Part shown: in pieces, positions 33,881 through 46,170 of the stretch
How positions within the stretch are numbered: position 1 is the stretch's first letter
How the letters are laid out: the number at the start of each line of letters is the position of its first letter
From: Cynocephalus volans
Taxonomy: Eukaryota > Chordata > Mammalia > Dermoptera > Cynocephalidae
NCBI RefSeq assembly: GCF_027409185.1
Contig: NC_084463.1
Span: forward strand, 41,890,407 to 41,954,406
Reading direction: 5' to 3'
Length of the DNA: 64,000 bases
Made by a program: the position numbers and the translations under genes
Notes under the pieces: model-generated
Database searches by the model: none
Seen by the model: only the letters and a program-made list of their open reading frames with translations
What the model was told of the DNA's origin: nothing

Positions 33881-34009
33881 CGGGTGCCAGGAGGCAAGGT
33901 CGGGGCATCCTGGACGCGCAGGTCCCTGCGCTGCTGCTGCATGTGCCCCAGGAGCGCTGCCCTGAAGGTCCCGGGCAGGCCGAGCCCGTTGGCAGCCACG
34001 TCTAGCACG

Positions 34010-34204
34010 AACGCAGCGGCGGCGCTAGCGGAGCCCACGGGTTCTCCGTGCACACCCGGTAGGTGCCTTCCCGCGGCCCCGTCGCAGGGATGCAAAGCGC
34101 ACTCGCCTCGCCAGGCTCCTCCAGCGCACGCGGGGAAAGTCGGACGCACCCAGGCGCCTCCCGACCTTGGACCGAGTCAGGGCAGCAGCGGAAAGTGGCC
34201 CCAG
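34010..34204 (-). pseudogene. OBSCN: Obscurin Ig2 remnant and linker
   Basis: LEEPGEASALCIPATGPREG followed by TYRVCTENPWAPL matches the end of the second Ig domain. Next comes a linker, read in another frame near 33950-33990 as LLGHMQQQRRDLRVQDAP. The amino half of the domain is missing. Confidence 0.65.
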
Positions 34205-34419
34205 CGCTAGGTCCAGGATGGTGAGGCGGTACAGGTCGCCGTCCTGGCCCAGGAGAAACAGGGCGCCCGCTTCCCGGCTGCTGGTCCTTCTCCCAGATCA
34301 CTTGCAGCGTGGGGCTACCCGCGATCTGGCAGCTCAGCGTGGCGTCCTGGCCACCGACACCACGAAGGCCTTGGGCCAGGTCAGGAAGCTGGGACGCCGC
34401 AGAGCAGGGAGGGATCCGT
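34205..34419 (-). pseudogene. OBSCN: Obscurin Ig1 exon remnant
   Basis: Three frames together show FLTWPKAFVVSV, GGQDATLSCQIAGSPTLQV, IWEKDQQP and LLGQDGDLYRLTILDLALG. These are the B-strand Cys, the C-strand Trp and the E/F region of an Ig domain. Single-base frame changes lie after SV and again after QQPG. The carboxyl end with the second Cys is missing. Confidence 0.75.
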
Positions 34420-34452
34420 GGTGATGGCCGGGGCGGGGACCTGCACCGGCGT

Positions 34453-34632
34453 GAGGGGGAGGTCACAGTGTCAATGGGGATGGACCCTGGATGCACAGCG
34501 ACCCCCCAACCCCCCGCCTGTGCCCCACCTGGCCTCCTTCCCGAGGGGGAGGTCACAGTGTCAATGGGGATGGACACTGAATGCACAGCGACCCCCCAAC
34601 CCCCTGCCTGTGCCCCACCCGGCCTCCTTCCT
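34453..34632. repeat. Tandem duplication, 90-bp unit, two copies
   Basis: Copies 34453-34542 and 34543-34632 differ at only a few positions and both contain 'ggtcacagtgtcaatgggga'. Confidence 0.9.
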
Positions 34633-37600
34633 TATGCGGTGCCACCTGGAGAAAGCAGTTTAACCCAAGGTGGACTCCTCGGAGTGTCCTTCCTCCCCAG
34701 CTGGTCTCACACACACCCCACCCCTGCCCCTCACCCCCCAATCACACACACACAGGAAGCACCGCCCAGTGGCCCCACAGTCCAGAAGTGAGGGTCTGTC
34801 CCTTGCTGGGCTCTGGCACTCCCACCTCAAAGGGGTTCTTCTAACCGGTAGGTGATCTTGTCCCTCTGCCCTTTCCCCCAGCTTGAGTCCCACTGTCCTA
34901 GCTGGAGGTCCACTTGAGCACCTGTCCCCAACCCAGAGCCCTCTGCAAGCAGGTGGACCCTCCTTCTCAATGGCGCCCTTTGCTGCCTGCTGCGCTGCAC
35001 CTCCTCACCCAGACCTGCCTGGTGCACCATGCGCCACTGTCTGCTTGGGTGTCCCGTCTCCTGCCCCATGCACTGCTGCCATCCAGAGTTTCAAGCTTCA
35101 ATTTGCCTATGTGTCCCCCACAGGAATGGGGAGGCCGGCTGAGCCCCGACAGGCCTGGGCATGGCAGGCCAACGGTGGGTGCCGGCTCTTGCTGCCTCCT
35201 CTCGCGCAGCCCCTCCAGCCTCCAACAAGGGGTCTGTCCCACCTGCAGCTGCCCTGAGCCAGGGCGGGCCTCGCCTGTTCCACAGGGTCCCCACCTCCCC
35301 TTGACCCCAGAGGGCACAGTCTTCATCAATGAGCAGAGAAGAAATGGAGACCCCCCACCCAGCAAGACGGGGGTCCTCCCAACAACACAAGCACCCCCAG
35401 CCTACTTGGCTGCCCACTCCCCTGCCTCTTTGCTGTGAGCACCCACTCCTGTCCTTCTTATACCTCCACAGGGCCTGGACCTCGGGTCAGGGCGGGGAGG
35501 GTTGAGGGCAGCACACTGTCAGTGGTGTGGCTGCAGAGGACAGCTGGAAGATCCCGAGGTCTGGAGCTGGCAAGCCAGTGACATCCCCTGGAAGAATGGG
35601 GGACGTCCAGATTGAGACCAGGTGGGTGGTGCTAGTGGGACCCAACCTGTGGGCTGTGAGTGGCCTGCTCACTCCGAGTTCCCAGCCACAACTTTGCCAG
35701 CTGGGCCCCTTGCAGGGTGGGGCTGGATGCCTGGGTCCTCTCAGATGGTGCTGGCTTTTGCCCACCCCAGGCGGAGCCCCACCAACCAGCGTCCCCTGGT
35801 GCAGGTGTGTGAGGCGAGGCTGTTCCCAGCCTGCCCCAGGTCTTCTGTAAAAACAACAGGCAGGAGCAGGCCCCATGGGCACCAGGCTAGCCGACAAGCT
35901 TTAACTCCCTGCACTCCCGGCACACACAACAAACTCACTGTTGAGACCCACCTACGTGGCCCTCCCTCAGGCTGGAGCCTCCCATCTCTGGGCCTGGGCT
36001 GCCCACTGTGGAAGGAGCCGAGCCCATGTTCCTGGGCTGTACAGCCCTAGTCCTGTGATTCAGGTGCCTAATCCCCCTTAATTTCCTTCGAGGAGGCTGA
36101 GCCCAGACAAGTCTCCTGACTCACTGTGTGGTCAGCACCTCTATCCCCAACCTTACCCTCACTCCTGCCAGGCCTGGCAGCTCTGGGACCAGGCAGGACC
36201 TGACTTTAGTCACTTCTGGAGGTCCACCTCCATGGGCATCACCCGGGCTACTTTGACATCAGCCCTCCAGGAACCCTGAGCTCTTCCCAGCACTCCCCAA
36301 AATCATAGGTCAGTCTGTGGGCTCCCCAAAAGCAGGACAGGGCATCCTCTCCCTGCTCCCACTGCACCCACAGTCTGAGCTGGCCGGGCCAGAGCAGGTG
36401 GGGGCTATGGCAGATGATACATGAGTGAATGTGTGGGGGCAGCTTCTCTGGGACAGGACAGGGATGGGGCAGGGAGCTCCTGTCACCGCACGTGCTGAAG
36501 GGGACCTGACCCCAGCCCTCAGCAGGTAAACAGGCTGACCCTGGCCAGGCAAAAGTGGATGGAGACTGTGAGGTCCTCGTAGACCCCCAGGGATGGTGCT
36601 GAGGGCCTGCTACCTGCCCAGGGCCTTCATTCCTACCACAAGTGCATTGCTGTCTGGCGGCAGGCCCAGCACAACCCACCATCCACGAGGCAGACCAGGG
36701 CATCCGAGGGTACTCACCCAGGTATGACAGCCTCACAGCACCCCTGCCAGTCAGGGCTCCCCATCCTGAGGGGAGCAGGCCTGAGGCCAGAGAGAGGCTT
36801 GTGACATATACATTTGAGGACTCAGGAGCTGCCTTTCTTCCCTGACACCCATGTACAGATGAGAAAACAGAGGCCAGGAGAGGAGGGGGCTACCCAAGGC
36901 CACCTCTTCGGCTCCTAGGAAAGCCCTCCAGGCACGGGGATCTGCAGGGGCCCCTCCCTCCCTGCCATGTTTCGGGCTGTAGGCTGCAGACTTGCAACCT
37001 CATGGGCACAACAGGAACAAACTGAGGCCAGGACCTCAGCCCCCAGCCTCCCAGGAAAGCCCCTTCCTGTCTCAGGTGTCTGCTGGGGAGGCTGCTCCCC
37101 ACAGACTGCTCTTGGGTTCCTCAGCGCCTTGGAGGCCTCATGCCAGGGCCCTTGGTCCAGCCCTGCCTGGGGTTCAGGGACCACCCCCAACACACACCTG
37201 GGTTACACTCTGGAGCCCAGTAGCCCCTGCAGCTGGCCCACAACCTGCCCATAGCCCCTCAGCCCTCGCTTTTACAGAATTTTGCCACTCTCTGGTCCTT
37301 GAAGGGACCATTTTCCCCAATGAGCCCAGAGTGGGAGGTGGCTTGTAGATCCTGGCAGCCCGAAGACCACCTCACCAGCCCTCCCTGTCTCCCCACCACC
37401 TGGAGGTGGACTCCGCAGTGGCCTGTTGCCCCCTCACCCTTCCAGAATGGACTTCCAAGGGCAGGTCCCCAGGCTGTGCCTCACCTTAGACCTCTGGGCT
37501 GTCGGCTTTCCACACTCCAGGGGAAATTCTTTCCTGGAGCCAGGTGTCAGTGCCCCTCTGGCTGTCCCCTCCACTGAGCCTGCAGGCCCAAAGTAGCCCC

Positions 37601-39289
37601 AGTAGTCAGCAGGCATCTATCTCAGCAGGGCTGGGGGCAGGGACTCCCAACCCCAGGCCACCCTCAGAGCAGGGGTCAGCCCTGCAGGGCAAGGGGTGCC
37701 CCATGCTGGCCCCACTCCTCCCAGCCCCAGGCTGGGCTGGCAGCTCCTTTCCCAAGTGAGGCCCCAGCTCTGTGTCACTGGTGCAGCAGAGTCTGGAAAC
37801 CCTCCCAGCCCCCACCCCAGGGAGCTGCACAGCCTGATCTGACACAAAGGTCTCTGAGTTCCCAGAGCCATGACCTTTAGTGGAACTGCCCTCTAGGGGC
37901 ACAGGATGGCCCCCACCTGACCGGGCCCTCTGCCTCCATTCCTGTCTATACAGGGGCCTTTGGACAATGCCCAGACCAGGGGCACAGGTGGGTGGGTTAC
38001 TGCTGGGTCTCACCTCCCTTGGGGACCCAGGACCGACAGGTTTCCCCGGCAACCCACACTCCAGCCAGTCCTCAGGCTAGAAGGGGATGAAAGAACAGGC
38101 TGACACCATCAGCTGGAGATGGCTGGGTCCACCTCCTCCCCAACTCCAGTGCTGGCCAGGCCAGCCATTGCCCAGCTCCATAATAGCCCGGTTGTCATTG
38201 TCCAGGATTTGTTTCAGCCTTGGCCCTAGGAGGGCAAAGGACAGAGGCTGGGGGCAGAGCCAGGGAAAGGAGCATGCCTGTGTGCCCCAGAAATGATGTG
38301 GGCTGGCCCGGACCTCTTCTCAGACCAGCATCCTAGAAATCAGAGCAGGAAGTAGCCTGAGGAACCAGGAGACTTGCCTGGGACCACCTCCAAAGGGAAC
38401 CCATAATGGACCCTCACAGGGACTCAGGATCACCCCCAAGTGAGAACCAGGACCACCCCCAAATGAAACCCAGGGCCACCTGGGGGACCCACTTAGAACA
38501 CCCAGGGGGATGCATGGCTACCCTCCAAGGGGGACCCAGCAACTGAGCATCCTGGGGTCTGGTGGGAAGAGGGTAGTGGGGAGCCAAGCGCAGGACCCCG
38601 GGTCAGCTCTGCTCTGCCCAGCCACACCTGTGGTGGTGGGGTTTCTTGGTCCTGCCCTCACTGGCCAACCCTGTCCCACCTGGCCGCCTTCAGCATGGCT
38701 GGGTCTCCGTGGTATCTTTTAGTGGGAGTGGGGATCCCATGATAACCCAGCCTGCCCAGGGTGGAGGGATGGGGTGGGGAAGGTGGTGCTGACAGCACAC
38801 ACATGCTTCACCCCAGCAGGGGCTGTTCCCTGCCCGCTCCTCCCACCCCATGTCCCAGGCTCAGGGATCAGTGTGGACAGGATGCTGGCCAAGCCCCACT
38901 CAGGGAGGGAGGGTTTTACTCAGCACAGGGGCCTCACTAGGAGCCAGATGGGGCCACCTGGTGGGAGCCCTGTGGCCTTTCCCATGGAGGGGCAACCCCC
39001 CAACCCACCAGGCCCAGGTCTGAAGGAGGAGGAAAGGCTCCCTCTGTGCCCTATACCCTGCATCTCTGGGCGGTTGCTGGTGCCATGAGAAGGGCCAGCT
39101 GGGCAGGGGTCTGGCCGGTGTGGGAGGATGGCTGGGGCTGTAGGAGGGAAAAGCCTGAGCAAGCCCCAGAGGCTGGAAGGAGGGGAGGGAGTGACCTCCA
39201 GCAGCTGGGGGCTGGGGGCTGCTCTGAGCCTCCAGGCTTCTCCCCATCCTGAGCCAGCACCAGGGGGCTCCATGTCCTTGATGGCACCC
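34633..39289. other. GC-rich DNA, no gene seen
   Basis: C/G- and CpG-rich, with long but overlapping open frames on both strands, as expected from composition. It lies upstream of the obscurin start side and may be the duplicated 5' flank or intron of that locus. No convincing exon, splice pair or protein homology found. Confidence 0.5.
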
Positions 39290-39505
39290 CCACCTCTGGT
39301 GAGGGCCCTGTGTCCTCATGTGGTGGAAAGGGGGTGATGGAGCTCCTGAGGTCTCTTTTAGAAGAACACTGACCCCATCATGGGGGCTTATGGCATGACC
39401 TAATCACCTCCCAAAGACCCCACCTCTTAACACCATCACCTTGGGGGGTGGAGAGTGAGGATTTCAACCCATCAATTTGAGGGCACAGTAACATTCAGAC
39501 CATAA
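39290..39505 (-). mobile_element. MaLR-type LTR fragment
   Basis: 'cctaatcacctcccaaagac' near 39400 and 'gaggatttcaacccatcaat' near 39458 are reverse-complement text of MLT/MST-like LTRs. Confidence 0.5.
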
Positions 39506-40014
39506 TGCTGGTGAGGAAGGAAAGGGCTGGAAGGAGAGCCCTTCCCCGGGAGTGGGGCCCTGGAGAGCCAGAGGTGGTGCTGAAGCACATGCACCATGTG
39601 CGTTTGCATGTGTGCACATGCGTGTGTGTTCAGGTCTGTGCTGCAGCTCCTCCTCCTCCATGGCTCAGCCTCTGTGCTCGCTCCTCTGTGTTCTCCTGTG
39701 GCTGCAGCCCTCCCTGGAGGGACAGTCCAAGTGCCCAGCTAAAACAATGCTTCTGAAAACTCACCCACTCCCTTCACCCTGGTGGAAGTCCTGGTGGGCC
39801 TCGCAGGGAGGAATTAGGACTCCAGTCACCTACCCTCAGGCCAAGGGTCATCTGTGGGTCTAGGGAGACCCCATGTTTCAGAGAGGCCTGGGTTCTGACT
39901 GTCTGGCCTTCCTCCATGGAGACCCTCACAGTAAATCTTCCCACCAGAAGAGCTGATGCAAAACCAAATCTGTCCTCTGTGACCAACATCTTCCTACCCC
40001 CAACCCCCACCCCC
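39506..40014. other. No gene seen
   Basis: Unassigned, including a short GT-rich patch near 39600-39630. Confidence 0.4.
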
Positions 40015-40730
40015 ACAAGCTCTGGTAACCACCATTCTACTCTCTGCTTCTATAAGTTTGACTTTTTTAGAGTCTACATATGAGTGAGGTCATGTGATAC
40101 TTGTCTTTCTGTACCTGGCTTATTTCACTCAGCATAATGTCCTCTAGGTTCATCCATGTTGTCACAAGTGACAAGATTTCATTCTTTTTCATGGCTGAGT
40201 AATATTCGACTGTGTGTGTATATTGCATTTCTTCATCCATTCATCTGTTGATGGACACTTAGACTGTTTCCCTGTCTTGCCTGTTGTGAATAATGCTGCA
40301 AGAAACATTGGGTTCAAATATCTCTTCTTCTTATCGATTTCAGTTTCTTGGGATATATATGCCCCATAGTGGAATCACTGGATAATACGGTACTTCTATT
40401 TTTAATTGTTAGAGGAAATGGGAGATGTGGGTCAAAGAGTACAAACCTTCACTTATAAAATGAATAAATACTGGAGATCTGATGTACAGCATGGTGACTA
40501 TACTTAATAGTACTGTATTGTATACTTGAAATTTGCTAAGAGAGTAAATCTTAATGTTTTTACCACGAAGAAAAGGTAACAATGTGAGGTGATGTTTGTG
40601 TTAGTCAGCTTGACTGTAATAATGATTTCACAATGTATATGTATATCAATCATCACATTATACACCTTAAATGTATACAAGTTTTGTTTATCAATTATAA
40701 CTCAATAAAGCTAAGGAGGAGGAGAAAAAG
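40015..40730 (+). mobile_element. L1 with 5' inversion
   Basis: 40015-40405 is the reverse complement of the end of L1 ORF2 ('ggttcatccatgttgtcaca' near 40149). 40406-40730 is L1 3' UTR in plus orientation ('gtacagcatggtgactatac' near 40483, 'ctcaataaagct' near 40701), ending in an A-rich tail. This head-to-head arrangement is the classical result of twin priming. Confidence 0.8.
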
Positions 40731-40774
40731 AAAATGACTCTGAAAACAAACAAACAACAACAACAAAAATCAGT

Positions 40775-41290
40775 CCCTTCTATGGATCGAATTTTCCCTC
40801 TAAAGGTTCCTGTTTTAGAAACTTAATTCCCACTGTGACAGTGTTCAGAGGGTGGGAAATCCTATTATAGTAATTAAAAGGTGGGGCCTCTAAGAAGTAA
40901 TTAGATTGTGAGGATTATGCCCTTATGAATGGATTGATCCATTTATGGAGTAATGAGCATGGTGGTTCTGATGGCTTTATAAGGAGAGCAAGTGTGGGCT
41001 GGCTGATTAGCTTGATTGGTTACGGTGCCAACTTGTAACACCAAGGTCAAGGGTTCAAATCCAAGTACTGGCCAAACACCAAAAAATAAAAAAAAATAAA
41101 AAAAGACACAGGCCAATAAAAAAAAAAGCAAGCAAACAGATTAGCTCTCTCTTGCTTAGCCATTTGGTCATGTGACACCCTGCATTTCTCACTTTAGAGA
41201 GTCACCACCATGAACAATAAGGACCTCATCAGATGTAGCACTTTCATGTATTCTATTGTCTGTTTCTTTGGGGAACCTTAACAATGTAGT
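40775..41290 (+). mobile_element. MaLR-type LTR split by a SINE
   Basis: 'taaaaggtggggcctctaag' near 40875 and 'ccttatgaatggattgatcc' near 40921 are MST/MLT-like LTR text. A monomeric SINE interrupts it at 40996-41130. Confidence 0.55.
40996..41130 (+). mobile_element. Monomeric tRNA-Ile-like SINE
   Basis: GGCTGGCTGATTAGCTTGAT carries a box A-like segment, and AGGGTTCAAATCC is box B. An AAAATAAAA-type tail follows. It is a single tRNA-Ile-like unit, unlike the dimer at 11951. Confidence 0.75.
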
Positions 41291-41299
41291 GACAGGACA

Positions 41300-42653
41300 T
41301 GGTACATTCTGATCTGCTGGGGGCCATCAAAAATTGAGACAGCATTTCAAACAAACACAAATTTCAGAGGCACCTTAGAATCTCTGGTGGTATGAACTGG
41401 TAAAATTCTTCTTCTATATGAGGCCAGTCTGACAAGACTGGGAAAGGTAACTGTCTTAACAAATGTACAGAAAACAACACAGAAAGTAAAGAGAAATACA
41501 GAAAAAAAAGCCTACAAAAAACCATAGAAATATATTTCAAATAAAAGATTAAGATAAACCCTCAGAAATCAATCATAATGAAACGCAGATATGCAGAATA
41601 CCCAAAAAGGAATTCAAAATAAAGATGGTGCCTGACCTATGATAGTTGGAGTTACAATTTTTCAACTTTAAGATGATGTGAAAGTGATAAACATTCAGTA
41701 GAAATTGTGCTTAGAGCCATAGAACCATTCTGTTTTTTACTTTCAGTACAGTATTCATATATTACATGAGATATGGAATACTTTATTATAAAATAAGCTT
41801 TGTGTTATATGATTTTGCTCAAATGTAGGCTAACATAAGTACTCTGAGCATGTTTAATGTAGGCTAGGCTAACGTGATGTTCAATAGGTTCAGTGTATTA
41901 AATGCATTTTCATCTTATAATATTTTCAAATTATGATGGATTTATCAAGACGTAACACCATCATAATTTCAAAAGTATATGTATTGGTAATAAGGATGCT
42001 CACAGAAATCAGGAGAAAAAGGCATGAGCAAACTGAGTATTTCAGCAAAGAAAAAACAGAAAGTAGAGAGCCGAAGGAAATGATAAATGAACTGAAAATT
42101 TCAACAGAAGGGATCAACAGCACACTAGAAAAAAACAGAAGTGTGGATCAGTTAACTTGAAGACTAATTACTGAAAATCATTCAATTGAGGAGCATAAAT
42201 AAATAGAGTAAACACAGCTTAAAAGACTCATGGCACACCATCAAGTGAAGCAATTTGCATATGATTGGTGTGCCAGAAGAAGAGCTAGAGAAACAAAAAT
42301 ATGTATATTTAAAATATTTTTCAAAAAATTTATTTTAAGAAAATGGCAGAAAACTTCTGAAGCCTTGGAAAGAAAATAGAAATCTGCATCCAGGAATCTC
42401 AAGGAATACTCAATAAGATAAATCCAAAGAGATCCACACACAGTGAGACACATCACAATCAAACTTTGAGAACTTACACACAAAAAGAAAATTTAGAATC
42501 AGCAATGGAAAAGTGCCTTTTACGTACAAAGGAACTTCTATAAAACTATCAGCAAATTTCTTTAGCAAGAACCTTGTGGACCAAATACAGATGAAACACT
42601 TCAGCAATCAGGTCTGGGTACAGGCTTTATGAACATGAGCCTGAAAGCACAAG

Positions 42654-42684
<31 letters not shown>

Positions 42685-43735
42685 GGAATGATATCAAACT
42701 AAAAAGCTTCTGCACATATAAGGAAACAATCAACAGAGTGAAATGACAACCTACAGAGTGGGAGAAAATTTTTTCTAACAATGCATCTGACAAGGGATTA
42801 ATATCCAAATATACATAGAACTCAAGCAATTATACAGTAAAATAACAAATAGCTCAATTAAAAAATGGGCAAAGGAGTTTAGACATTTTTCAAAGGAAGA
42901 CATACAAATGGCCAACAGATACATGAAAAAATGCTCATCATTAGTCATCAGTAAAATGCAAAGTAAAACTACATTGAGGTACCACCTCACCCCAGTTAGA
43001 CTGGCTACAAACAGACGGTGCATAACAAATGCTGGCGAGGATGTGGAGAGAAGGGAACACTCCTACACTGTTGGTGGGACTGTAAATTAGTACAACTATT
43101 ATGAAAAACAGTATGGACGTTTCTCAAACAACTACAGGTAGATCTTCCATTTGATCCAGCAATCCCACTTCTGGGTATATACCCAGAGGAATGGAAATCA
43201 TCACGTCAAAGGGATACCGGCACTCCCATGTTCATCACAGCTCTGTTCACAATAGCCAAGATATGGAACCAGCCTAAATATCCATCGATGGATGACTGGA
43301 TAAGGAAACTGGTATATCTACACAAAGGAATACCACTCTGCCATAAAAAGAATGAAATACTCCCATTTGCAACAACATGGATGAACCTGGAGAAACTTAT
43401 GTTGAGTGAAATAAGCAAAGCACAGAGGGATAAATACTTCATGTGCTCACTCATATGTGGGAGCTAAGAGAGAAAGAAGGAAGGAAAGAAAGACCACAGG
43501 AGTGTGTTGGTCTTACAGAGGGAGGGGACGTTCCTAGGGCTGCAAAGTGGAGTGGGGGGAAAGGGGGAAGGGGAGGGAGGTTGGGGGATAATTTGGTGGG
43601 GAACATGAGGTACAAAAGTACTCTGGTAATGGGTATGCTTCCAGTCTGAATCTGGCCTCACATCATGGGCATGAGGGGTTGACAATTAGCTTTGTATCTC
43701 ATGAATATTCATAAATAAATAAATAATAAAATAAG
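41300..43735 (+). mobile_element. L1, plus orientation, interrupted
   Basis: 41300-41627 is 5'-region L1-like text. 41956-42660 and 42685-43735 are L1 ORF1/ORF2-like, with the ORF2 end and 3' UTR at 42690-43733 (for example 'ctacactgttggtgggactg' near 43064), a G-rich 3' UTR patch near 43550 and an (AAAT)n tail. A Tigger-like MITE (41628-41955) and a poly(A) run (42658-42684) interrupt it. Confidence 0.8.
41628..41955. mobile_element. Tigger-type (TcMar) MITE
   Basis: The block begins with 'tgcctgacctatgatagttg' and ends with 'tttatcaagacgtaacacca', long terminal text of a mammalian Tigger-type element. The middle has 'gtaggctaggctaacgtgat'. It is inserted into L1. Confidence 0.65.
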
Positions 43736-44340
43736 ATCATGAAAGAAAAATATTGCCAGTCAAGAATACTATATTCAGCAATCCTGTTCATCAAAAATGA
43801 AGAGAAAGATTTTCTCAGACAACCAAAGCTGAAGGAATTTATCACCACTAGACTTTTCTTACAAAAGAGCTAAAGGGAATTCTTCAAGCTGATAAAAGAG
43901 GATGTTAATTAGTAACATGAAAACACATGAAGATATAAAGCTCACCAGCAAAAATAAATATCTAGTTTAATTCAAAACCATTGTAATGTAATGGCAATTG
44001 TTAAATAAATTGTATGTCTAGTATAAAAGTTAAAAGAAAAATATTAAGAACAACTATAGCTACAATATCTTATAAATGTATACAAACTATAGAAATATAC
44101 AAATTTTGACAAAAAAAACCCCCACAAAATAGGGAGCGAGGGAGAGTAAAAGTGTAGTTTGTGTATGCTATCAAAACTAAATTGTTATCAACTTCAAGTA
44201 GCATGTTATACAATGCCTTATGTAAGCCTCAGGGCTACAAAGCCAAATTTTATAAAAGATACACAAAAAATAAAACTAAAATATTCAAAGCGTACCACTA
44301 CAGAAAACCATCAAACCACAAAAGAAAAAAGCAAGAGTAA
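43736..44340 (+). mobile_element. L1 5'-region fragment
   Basis: 'ccagtcaagaatactatatt' near 43756 and 'ggaatttatcaccactagac' near 43833 are text of the 5' half of older L1 copies. Confidence 0.55.
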
Positions 44341-44344
44341 CTAA

Positions 44345-44745
44345 ATAGGGGGTGTTCATTTCTGTTGCTTATAACAAAATATACAGAACTGAGTAATTTT
44401 TAAGAAAGTGAAATTTATTATTTACAGCTTCAGAGATTAGACAGTCCAAAGTCCAGGGAACACTTCTGGGGAGGGTCTTGGGGGTGATGACAATGAACCA
44501 GGGGTCTCACATGGCAGTAGATAGTGGGGCAGAGAGAGGGATAGTTTCTCATTCACTCTCCTTTTAAAGTCCTCAGAACAACACCCTGACCACCTTTTAA
44601 ATCCATTCACTAGTTATGGTCCTAAAATCAAACTATCTCTTCAAGGCTCCACCTTGCAATTACCATAGTAGGATTTGCCACCCTCTTACACTGTCACAGT
44701 GGGGACAAAGTTTTGGAGGGACATTCAACCCAAGCAGGGTGCAAA
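44345..44745 (-). mobile_element. MST-like LTR (MaLR)
   Basis: Reverse-complement LTR text similar to 30895-31372 throughout ('tttctgttgcttataacaaa' near 44361, 'ctcttcaaggctccaccttg' near 44637). Confidence 0.65.
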
Positions 44746-45384
44746 GTGGCAAGAAACAAGGCAGGTAGAGTCACGATGATGCAGGGATGTGTGTGCCATG
44801 TTATGGAATTGCAACCTGGATCCATGAGCAATGCAGTGGCTTCATGATCAAGTGTGCATTTTGGAAGAATTTCTGTTGAAATGGAATTGAGAAAGCCAGA
44901 CTAGAGGCGGGAGATTACAATACTATCACAGTAAAGCAGGAAATAATCACTAGAGGTTTTAACAAGGTAGTGTTACACAAGGGTCAAACTAAACAGCTGC
45001 AATCAAGAATTGCCAGGAGACACAATGGATAGGACTTTGGCATTGACAGCAAGTGGGCAGAGAAGTAGACAGAGTGCTCAAAGTGTTATTCTTGTTCTGG
45101 CTTGGCCATAGTGGAGGGTGATGCTATTAGAGGAGATGAATAATTTTAAAATGCAGCAGATTTAAGGAAGAGATAATTCTACCACCATTGGATCCTGACT
45201 GCTACTTACTGGATGGGTGACTTTATCCAAGTGGCTTAACTTCTTAGGGAACTGTGACTCATATCTTCAAAAAAAACGTTGAAGGAGGTGATTGGTATAA
45301 TCTGTTCCATCTAAATTTGGGAGTTAAAGTACATTTCCAAGGATATATGTTTTTATTACTGGGCACTTGTATCACAGATAAGTT
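44746..45384. other. No gene seen
   Basis: Unassigned, with short open frames only. Confidence 0.4.
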
Positions 45385-45780
45385 GTTTTTCAAAAAATAT
45401 TTATCATTAAAAAAAATATTATGTGCCAAAAAGAAAAGAGGCAAAGAAAGAAAACTCACAAAAAACAAAGGATATACAAAATCCGAAAACAATTAACAAA
45501 ATGGTACTAGTAACTCCTTACCTATCAGTACTTTCTCTGAATGTAAATGGATTAAGTTCTCCAATCAAAGCACATAAGTGGTTGAATGGATAAAAAACAA
45601 AACCCAATTATATGCTGCCTACAAGAGACTCACTTCAACATCAAGGACACTCAGATTGACAATGAAGAAATAGAGTAAAATATTCTATGCAAATAAAAAA
45701 CAAAAGAGAACAGGGGTATCTATATCAGACAAAATACACTTTAGGTTAAAAAAAAAACTATAAAGAGACACAAGGAAGGT
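45385..45780 (+). mobile_element. L1 ORF2 start fragment
   Basis: 'ctctgaatgtaaatggatta' near 45535 and 'ctgcctacaagagactcact' near 45615 are the endonuclease-domain start of L1 ORF2. Confidence 0.75.
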
Positions 45781-45781
45781 G

Positions 45782-46170
45782 TACTAGTCCATTTTGTGTT
45801 GCTATAAGAGAAATACCTGAGACTTGGTAATTTATAAAGAACAGAGGTTTATTTGGCTTATGATTCTGGGACAGCTGCATCTGGCATGGGTCTCAGGTCG
45901 CTTCTACTCAGGGTGGAAAGCAGCAGCAGCTGGAAGGTACAAGCAGATCACATGGCGAGAGGAAGCAAGAGAGAGAGAAGGTGCTAGGGTGTTTTTAAGC
46001 AATGAGCTCTTGCAGGAACTAATTGAGTGAGAACTCATTCATTAATCCCCCCACCTAGGGAGAGCATTAATCCATTCATGAGGGACCTGCCCCATGACCC
46101 AAACTGCCACATTGGAGATCAGATTTCCACGAGTTCTGGGAGGACAATGTATCCAAACTCCACCAGTAGT
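45782..46170 (-). mobile_element. THE1/MST-like LTR (MaLR)
   Basis: 'tactagtccattttgtgttg' at the left end, 'cctgagacttggtaatttat' near 45816 and 'cattaatccattcatgaggg' near 46064, all reverse-complement MaLR LTR text. Confidence 0.75.

Larger units (their letters stand above)
31375..34419 (-). pseudogene. OBSCN: Obscurin gene fragment, collapsed and decayed
   Basis: Obscurin is the giant sarcomere protein made of dozens of immunoglobulin (Ig) domains. The minus strand shows, in order, Ig1 (34419-34205), remnants of Ig2 (34204-34010), Ig3 (33880-33615), start of Ig4 (33024-32880), then Ig domains that lie far along the normal protein (32216-31708 and 31690-31384). Splice acceptors and a donor are preserved, so this is not a processed copy. 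Each domain has frameshifts, lost tryptophan or cysteine neighbours, or missing segments. The codon aligned with the human start (as I recall it) is ACG at 34419-34417. The domains between Ig4 and the next piece are absent over only about 660 bp. Best read as a partial segmental duplicate or a decayed locus. Identification rests on remembered obscurin text. Confidence 0.75.

Noticed and set aside
34010-34586. A 194-codon open frame on the minus strand as an intact gene
   Set aside because: Obscurin domain text jumps in and out of this frame; the length reflects GC-rich sequence lacking stop codons.
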